Source: Isoetes taiwanensis (Eukaryota; Streptophyta; Lycopodiopsida; Isoetales; Isoetaceae). From it: DNA of 64,000 nt. Numbering within the stretch: position 1 is the first letter of the stretch; every line of letters begins with the position of its first letter. The notes under the pieces are model-generated. The model was not told the origin of the DNA and ran no database searches. It was given only the letters and a program-made list of their open reading frames with translations. The stretch is from positions 5,305,727-5,369,726 of the forward strand of contig JAJEKV010000006.1 in the NCBI GenBank assembly GCA_021234155.1. Reading direction: 5' to 3'. Made by a program: the position numbers and the translations under genes. This document shows, in pieces, positions 57,988 to 64,000 of this stretch.

Positions 57988-57999
57988 GCTCTGATACCA
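57988..57999 (-). other. Retroelement primer-binding site
   Basis: GCTCTGATACCA on the plus strand is TGGTATCAGAGC on the minus strand, complementary to the 3' end of initiator Met-tRNA. It lies one base from the LTR end at 58001. Confidence 0.8.
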
Positions 58000-58000
58000 T

Positions 58001-59650
58001 TGTGACACTCCTCCATCATATACAACAACCCATCGTATATGTCATAAAACTTTCCGCATCCAACGGGCTCTGCATCATTCTCCAACTAACTCGTGCCTGG
58101 GAATTGAGTAGAGGATACAGAGGTGTCATTCCATCCCTTCCTTTATGTGCTCCTACATCAACGGAAGCAAATATACTAACATAAGCACTAACATCATATA
58201 AGTAGCAACATTACCTCGAAGAGTAGTAACGATTCATCTAATCATAACATCGAAGAGTACATCATATAACATATGCTAGCTAACATATTGAGGCTCCTAC
58301 CCGGCTCAGACTCGAGCAAGAGTCGACTGCCAATTAGAGTCTCTAAATAGCTTAAAACCAAATTATAACAATGCTTGGGCTGGCAATAGACAATCGCTAG
58401 GGTTAACCAATTTATCCGCCCTAGATGGGTTGAAACAGGCTCTGTAGTGATTGTAGCCTTTTAGAGATGCAATCCCACGTTATAACCCAATGAGACTACT
58501 CTGGTTTCATTTCCCTGTTCTGATGAGGCAGGAGAGGGACGAGTCCCTTCTTGGGACACAATGGTTTCATGGGCAACTAGAGGATCATGATGACATACGT
58601 CTATATTTGACTTGAACTCCCCCATACATGAGCCAGAGTGACACCTGCAATTCCGTGAGTCAGGACAACACCTTCAACCCAGGAAGTGACGGATCTATAC
58701 TCAACCCACACAAAGTGATCACTATAAGCCTAATCCACTATAAGGATCCCAATAGCCATGCTTAGCACGGTCCTACCTCCACTTCTCCATGCTCAGCATA
58801 GGCCCCGTTGTCTGGTGCTCAATCACCCCATAACTTCCAGAGCCCGGTGGGTTCTATGCATAGGCCGAAATAAGAATTGGAACTATTGGAACTAACTAGA
58901 GCATCATCTAATAATGGCTACGAGGTCTCTATCCCCCTTTCCTCATACACAAGAGGTGCAAACAATGATCAATCGGCATTGTGTATCATTTATAATTTGA
59001 TAAATAGCATAACGTCAATCATATCTAATCACATGCATCCATGCTATAGTCAAGGTTCATTGATTAGGGTTCTTAATCAAAACCGAGGCTTTAGAATGGC
59101 TCTATTCGAAGCATGACACACTAACTCACCCGGTCTGCTAATTTCCAAATGATTTATCTATATATCCACTCGAAATACCTGTTCTAAAGTGTTGCTCTGG
59201 CTCCTGATGTCTCCATCTCTTGCAGATAGCTTGGCGTAGGTGCTCCTCAAGCTAACACGCGTGCACAATAGGGCTGATGTAGCAAGCTATGATGTCGAAG
59301 ACGATCCTTGACTATTTGGGAGAGGGGGGGGAGCAATCCAAAGTTGTAGCAGATGGTGCAGATGGTGGAGAAAAAGTGGGTTAGTCTAAGGTTTAGCTTT
59401 ATATATGTTAGGGTTTATATGTTGGCCCACTTGGCTCCAACGGGATGCATCCACATTGCGAGACACCTATGGGGTGAGCCCATGTAGAAAATAGGCTCCC
59501 ATACTTACCTTAAGATGGCTCAAGGATTATTTTGATGCTTATTGATTCGTTATACCTGCAACCTCGGCTGCAGCAACAAAAGACCAATGTGAAACTAACA
59601 AATTGTGCTACTTTGCTAAGTTGTTGGTGCAGATATTTGGGATGTTATAT
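58001..59650 (-). mobile_element. 5' LTR of a minus-strand retroelement
   Basis: On the minus strand the LTR ends GGAGTGTCACA, one base before the primer-binding site. It aligns through most of its length, in inverted orientation, with the disrupted LTR at 50.5-55.3 kb. The distal boundary near 59650 (ATAACATCCCAAATA on the minus strand, against TGTGACAACGTCCC in the other copy) is approximate. Confidence 0.6.
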
Positions 59651-61419
59651 TAATATCTATATAAATTTGTTATACTAAATAAAGGTCTCTTCCACCATTT
59701 AGAGGAGTCACTTTGATATCCAGTTTTTCTTTTATTTTGGACAAATAAATATGTCTGATTGAGAATATGTCTGATTGATAACTCTTGAAGATCTACAACA
59801 ATGGCTTCAGTTTACAAGCTGAAGCCATAGTTTGTATCTCGACATTCTAAAAAAATATGGCTCCATAACTTAATAAATTCCTACAAATTACTAAAGAAAA
59901 AACAACTATGTGAAAGAATACCTAAAACCTTCGGCATTGATGCTCGATAACAAAAATATGTTCTTTATTTGTGCAACTAGAGCTTTGCAATCGCCCAATC
60001 GTTTATCAGATGATGCTGGCCTTTGAAGCGGACATGGACAAAGCATGTTCTATGGGCCAATGGTTTAAGGTTTCTTGCTCGACAAGAGGCCCCTGTTATA
60101 CGACGTGATATGATATGACTTTTATGGTGAGATGGCTCATAGGATATATGCATTTACATCGTATATTACAGGGGAACATCACAATGCAAAATGGCAAGGT
60201 GAGGCAAACCGCTGAGGCCTACGTGGCATCCTATGTGTCAAAGTCGTTATAATGTTATAAGTGAAATGTAAAGTCCCTTTGTCCATGCAGGGGTCCACAC
60301 GCACATTGTGCAGCCATGATCTGAATCAACTAGTACCAACATAGAGTAAGGGTCCATGCCCATATGCGCTTCACCCTGGTTTTTGAATTCACTATGTCGT
60401 CTAAAACAAAGGCACAAACAACAACCATTTCCATTGATCCCCTGATTTCTTGACCTCAAAACTCACAAGAAGACAAACCAAGAAGATTCATCATCACTAC
60501 AAGATAAAATAATTGTAGCAAAAAGAGAAATGAAGTTGCAAAATGGGGAATTTGAAAGCGATCGAGGACTTCTGAAGAACCGAGAGGTGGCACTAAGCAC
60601 GGTCACATGTGAGGGTTGATACCCCTCCATATACGTTTTTCATATGGGAGAGGAGGGGGCCTCCAAAAGGAGGAGAGGGCCTCCCAAAATGGTAACAAAA
60701 TTGTTAAAGAGTGGGGCCAAAAGAAGGGGTGCCCAAAACTCACCTCCACATGAAAGTGGGGGGCCTCCATCCCTAAAATTTGGAAAAGGGGGAGGGGGGG
60801 TACCTAGAAAGAGGTCATGTGGCCGTGCCTACTGCCATGTCGCCTCAAATGGGAATTTCAGGATGCAATAGGAATGGACTTTTCGTAATCCGGTTTGCCA
60901 AATGGCGAAGAAGGGGATAAACACCCCTGTGAGCCCCTTACAACAGATAAAGGGGCGAGCCCATTTATCTGCGGTAAGGGGCATGCATGGGTGTTTATCT
61001 CCTTTAATCGACATGCCATATACTTTGCTCCATAGCAAGATTAACACGACCCAGAGCAAGATTATCAGCTGGTTTGGATGCCCATAGCAAGGTTATCTTG
61101 ACCCAGAGCACGGTTATCACGATCTAGGGCAAAATTATCAGGACCAGAGGTACCACCAGAGTATTAACTTAAAGCAAAAGCAAAATATGGAACAATGGAA
61201 CACAACTGCGTGATCATATATTAGCAAAGCAAAATGAGTACATATTATCAGAGGAATCCTGAAACGTTGGAGCATTGCGTTTTCCATTCCTAGAATCAGG
61301 AACGGGATGATGGTTCCTCTGATCTCGCTTTAAACAGGATTTTACTATTTTTAGGTTTACAACAGAATTATTTATTTTGTCACAACAATTGTCGTGGCAA
61401 TTCTCCAATTTCCAATACT
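59651..61419. other. No gene seen; low-complexity G-rich patch and possible Copia LTR remnant
   Basis: 60640-60800 is rich in GGAGGAGAGGGCCTCC-type repeats. CCCTTACAAC/GGGGCGAGCCC and GGGGTGTTTATC motifs form short inverted pairs at 60905-61005. GAGCAAGATTATC/GAGCACGGTTATC repeats lie at 61050-61135. 61100-61415 may be the 3' LTR of the adjacent Copia element (a purine tract GAGGGGGAG abuts it at about 61420), but its left end could not be fixed. Confidence 0.35.
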
Positions 61420-63340
61420 CCCCCTCAAAATAAACTCATTTCGTAACTGTCCAGATCAAACATGAACATAATTGAATACTTCCAAACTGCAACATGTTAA
61501 TCTAGAAGAGAAACTGAAATGAAAACAAGACAATGAAACAATGAAGAGATCTGTCTCTGCTGGACTTGCTCTATTCTGCTGAATGTCTTCAAACAGGTAC
61601 CATGCCTAATTCATTGATGCATTCTAGAAATCTCTTCTTGCCCAATGGATTTGTAAAGACATCAACATTCATTTGATTTGTCCTCAAATGTCGCACGACA
61701 ATTTCTCCCATGGCAATATTTTCTCTTGTGGAATTAAATTAAATTTTAATGTGCTTGGCTTTGGAGAAATTTATTGGATTTTTGGCGACACCGCTGCACT
61801 GTTATCATTGAAGACAACTGTACTTTTGGCTTGAGGCAAATACATTTCATCAAGAAGCTTTCTGAGCCAAATGCATTCTTTAACTGCACTATTGAGTGCC
61901 ATATATTCATATATTCAGCTTCACAGGTAGAGGCACTTGTTGCCTTTTTCGGCTGCACCATGAGATCACTCCCCTTTGCAGAAGGAAACAAAAGCCTGTG
62001 CGCGATTTACGTTCCACTGTGTCTCCTGCATAATCAGCATCAGCAAAACCTCGAAGTGTGAGCTTGGAGATACGAAGTTTTTTGTAGCAAATTCCAAGGT
62101 TGGAGGTAGCATCAAATATTGGAAAAGGCGTTTGAGTGCGATCCAATGCTCAGGATGAGGATTTTCAAGGTATTTATTGAGAGTGATGGTGGCCTGGTGG
62201 GGTGCAAACTATAAAATACATGAGGGGGCCAACAATGCTTCGGTATGAGAGGCCTCCAAGGTCGGATGGGTCATGAGGTTTGGAAGACGGACGAGCTATA
62301 TGAATGACAGAAGTGGAGATTTCTTTGCTGTGGTGTAGATCACATGTGGTGAGGAGGTTTTGGGTGTTTTTGTGTTGATGGATAGTAATGGTGTGCAATT
62401 GAGAATCAAGGCAGACTTGGATGTTAAGGAAATAGTGAAGTTGACTAAGATCGGTCATATGGAAGCTTGGCTGAGGCCAGCTTTAGTATCTTGCATAAGT
62501 TTGGGATTGTCACTGCCAAGGATCAGATCAGTAGACAATGATGATGAGAAAATCATGGTACCTGTTTGTGTAGACATTCCAATCAGCTTTGCTCCTCGTG
62601 AAGCCGATTTGGGTGAAGAAGTCACGAATAGTGTGGTACCATTGGCGGGATGATTGTTTGAGGAAGTATACCCACATTTTGCAGTTGAAATCATCAATAA
62701 TCAAGAGAAAATACCTTGATCCTCCAATAGAAGTTATCTTGGCTCTGCCCCATATGTCCATGTGCATAAGCTCGAGACATTTCGAAGCTCGGTGGGCTTG
62801 TCCTTTGGAAAACTTCTTCCTCTGCATTTTCCCTAACATGCAGCCCTCACATAATTTTTGAGGTGCTCTTATATGTGGCAATCCATTGAGCAGCTTCTTT
62901 CCAGACGTTTCCTTCAGCAGAGGAAAGTTAGGATGCCTTAAATGTTCGTGCCAAAGTTGGCTTTGTTCATTTGTAGATGCATTCAAAGCAGTTACCTTAG
63001 ACCAGCCAAGTCTATACAAATCACCATCCTTGTCTCCCATGCCGAGAAGATTTTTGTTCCTGTCCTTAATGGTACATTTGCCATGGATTATCATCCCCGC
63101 ATCATCAAGCTTAGAGATTGATAGCAGATTTGCTTCAAGTTTTGGCACATGGAATGCATGATGTAATTCTAATTCCCTTGTTGGCAGTTGTAAATGAACG
63201 GTGCATCCTCCTGCAATATATAATCTCCCTTTGCCAAATTTGACTTGTTGGTTGCCTACTTCATGATATTCTCTGAAGATGGACTTGTTGGTTGCCATGT
63301 GATCTGTCGCCCTTGAATTCAAATACCATATCCCTTGAGA
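61420..63340 (-). mobile_element. Copia retrotransposon with internal deletion
   Basis: Minus frame 63322-62528 begins in the protease/pre-integrase region (HHAFHVPKLEANLLSISKL), with LWHEHLRHPNFPLL and C-x2-C (LCEGCMLGKMQRKKF), then integrase MHMDIWGRAKITSIGG and FLLIIDDF. At about 62647 it jumps in frame to RT sequence DFFTQIGFTRSKADWNVYT, so the integrase core's second half and the RT fingers are deleted. It stops at FLIIIVY just where YVDD should be. Further frames give LHYFLNIQV (62458-62174), GFADADYAGDTVERKSRTGF (62146-61907) and EAEYM (61991-61746). The element is dead. Confidence 0.85.
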
Positions 63341-63913
63341 TATCTTTGCAATGAAGCATTTTGTCTAGTATGCACAATTCAGGTCTAGGATATCTCGATT
63401 GCAAGTGTCTTTCAATCAATCAATCTTAACAAGGATGGGGGGTCGCACTCTCATTAATCCATGCTCGCAGATCCCGCAAAGTAAAGCGATGAGGAAGCAA
63501 ACTGTCCTTAAGAGGTCTGTTATGTCAGTCATCATTGATTTTCATGTCTATCTTTGATGCATGCAAAAGCCCGTCTACCAGATACAAATGACTTACTACT
63601 ATCAGATTCATCATCGCCGGAATTATGAGAGGAGCTGGATGACTTATCCTGGGAAGCTTTGTGTTCATGCAACTCCTTTCTTTTCAAGCATGATTTCATT
63701 AATATAACGCAATTTTGAGAATTTCAATCACACCTAATTTGCTCAAGCACCAATACTTTTACCTACTTCTCAAGCCCAAGATACATGAGGTCACATGATA
63801 CACATATCCATACAAATTATGCATTATACTTGTACGTGTACATGATACTTGTACGCGCTCAATAATGGCACTACAATCTACACCATTTATTCACATCAAT
63901 AATTTGACTGTAC
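63341..63913. other. Flank of the Copia element, no gene seen
   Basis: No supported coding. Contains TTGTACGTGTACATGATACTTGTACGCG short repeats around 63830-63860. Confidence 0.4.
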
Positions 63914-64000
63914 TATAAAAGCAGCTCCATTCGGGGCTACAGGTCATTCATCTCCCATGGCCTCCTTGCCTGATCGTCCGGAGCACATCCAAACCATCAA
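63914..64000 (+). CDS. Possible gene start at the right edge (TATA box plus ATG)
   Basis: TATAAAA at 63914-63920 is followed 37 bp later by an ATG at 63957 in good context (CCATGGCC). It opens a frame MASLPDRPEHIQTI that runs off the window. Spacing fits a TATA box with a very short 5' leader. Only 14 codons are visible and no family can be named. Confidence 0.3.

Noticed and set aside
60644-60871. 75-codon Gly/Arg/Lys-rich frame
   Set aside because: Produced by low-complexity GGAGGAGAGGGCC sequence.

Overview
The window is nuclear DNA of a land plant, most likely a fern or other seed-free plant. The evidence is spliceosomal introns, a peroxisome-type NADP-isocitrate dehydrogenase, a plant PPR protein, an ALG10 glucosyltransferase, a malectin/LRR receptor kinase, and Copia, Ty3, CACTA and LINE transposons. 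Several transposon protein families here are ones I associate with ferns and bryophytes. The species cannot be fixed from the sequence alone.

Region 1 (1-23.4 kb) is a dense block of broken genes that look like parts of one or more large DNA transposons. On the minus strand lie a transposase-like N-terminus (1-819) and a DUF8039-like gene (785-6288) split by a CACTA element (1318-5766, 4-bp ACCA target duplication). Divergently, on the plus strand, lies a gene (7322-11391) that reads like a ParB-type domain fused to a beta-class N4/N6 DNA methyltransferase, with both catalytic motifs altered. The first intron of this gene carries five 34-bp palindromes built on ATCGCGGCCGCGAT, mostly at about 64-bp spacing. 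The same palindrome fills an intron of almost equal length in the divergent gene and recurs nearby (5.9-11.7 kb); I noticed it nowhere else in the window. Next come a second transposase-like gene (11962-19380) interrupted by a young Copia element (12052-16807, TSD TCCAA), then minus-strand FCP1/HAD-phosphatase-like (19670-20585) and coiled-coil/RING (21186-23081) pseudogenes.

Region 2 (23.9-33.1 kb) holds three apparently functional host genes. These are a 15-exon NADP-isocitrate dehydrogenase of 415 aa ending in the peroxisomal signal AKL, a PPR-PLS protein on the minus strand, and an intronless ALG10 on the plus strand sharing a 160-bp bidirectional promoter with the PPR gene.

Region 3 (33.9-38.5 kb) contains decayed Ty3 pol and gag pieces and LINE fragments. 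Region 4 (40.0-44.4 kb, minus) is a many-exon malectin-like LRR receptor kinase of the At1g67720 type. Region 5 (45-63.4 kb) is nested retrotransposons: two inverted copies of one LINE family, two opposed LTRs of a third family, a 1.66-kb solo LTR with TAATA duplication, and a Copia element with a large in-frame internal deletion and a destroyed YVDD site. A TATA box and ATG at 63.9 kb may open a new gene at the right edge.

The most interesting candidate for an undescribed system is the ParB/methyltransferase-like gene together with its palindrome arrays (5.9-11.7 kb).
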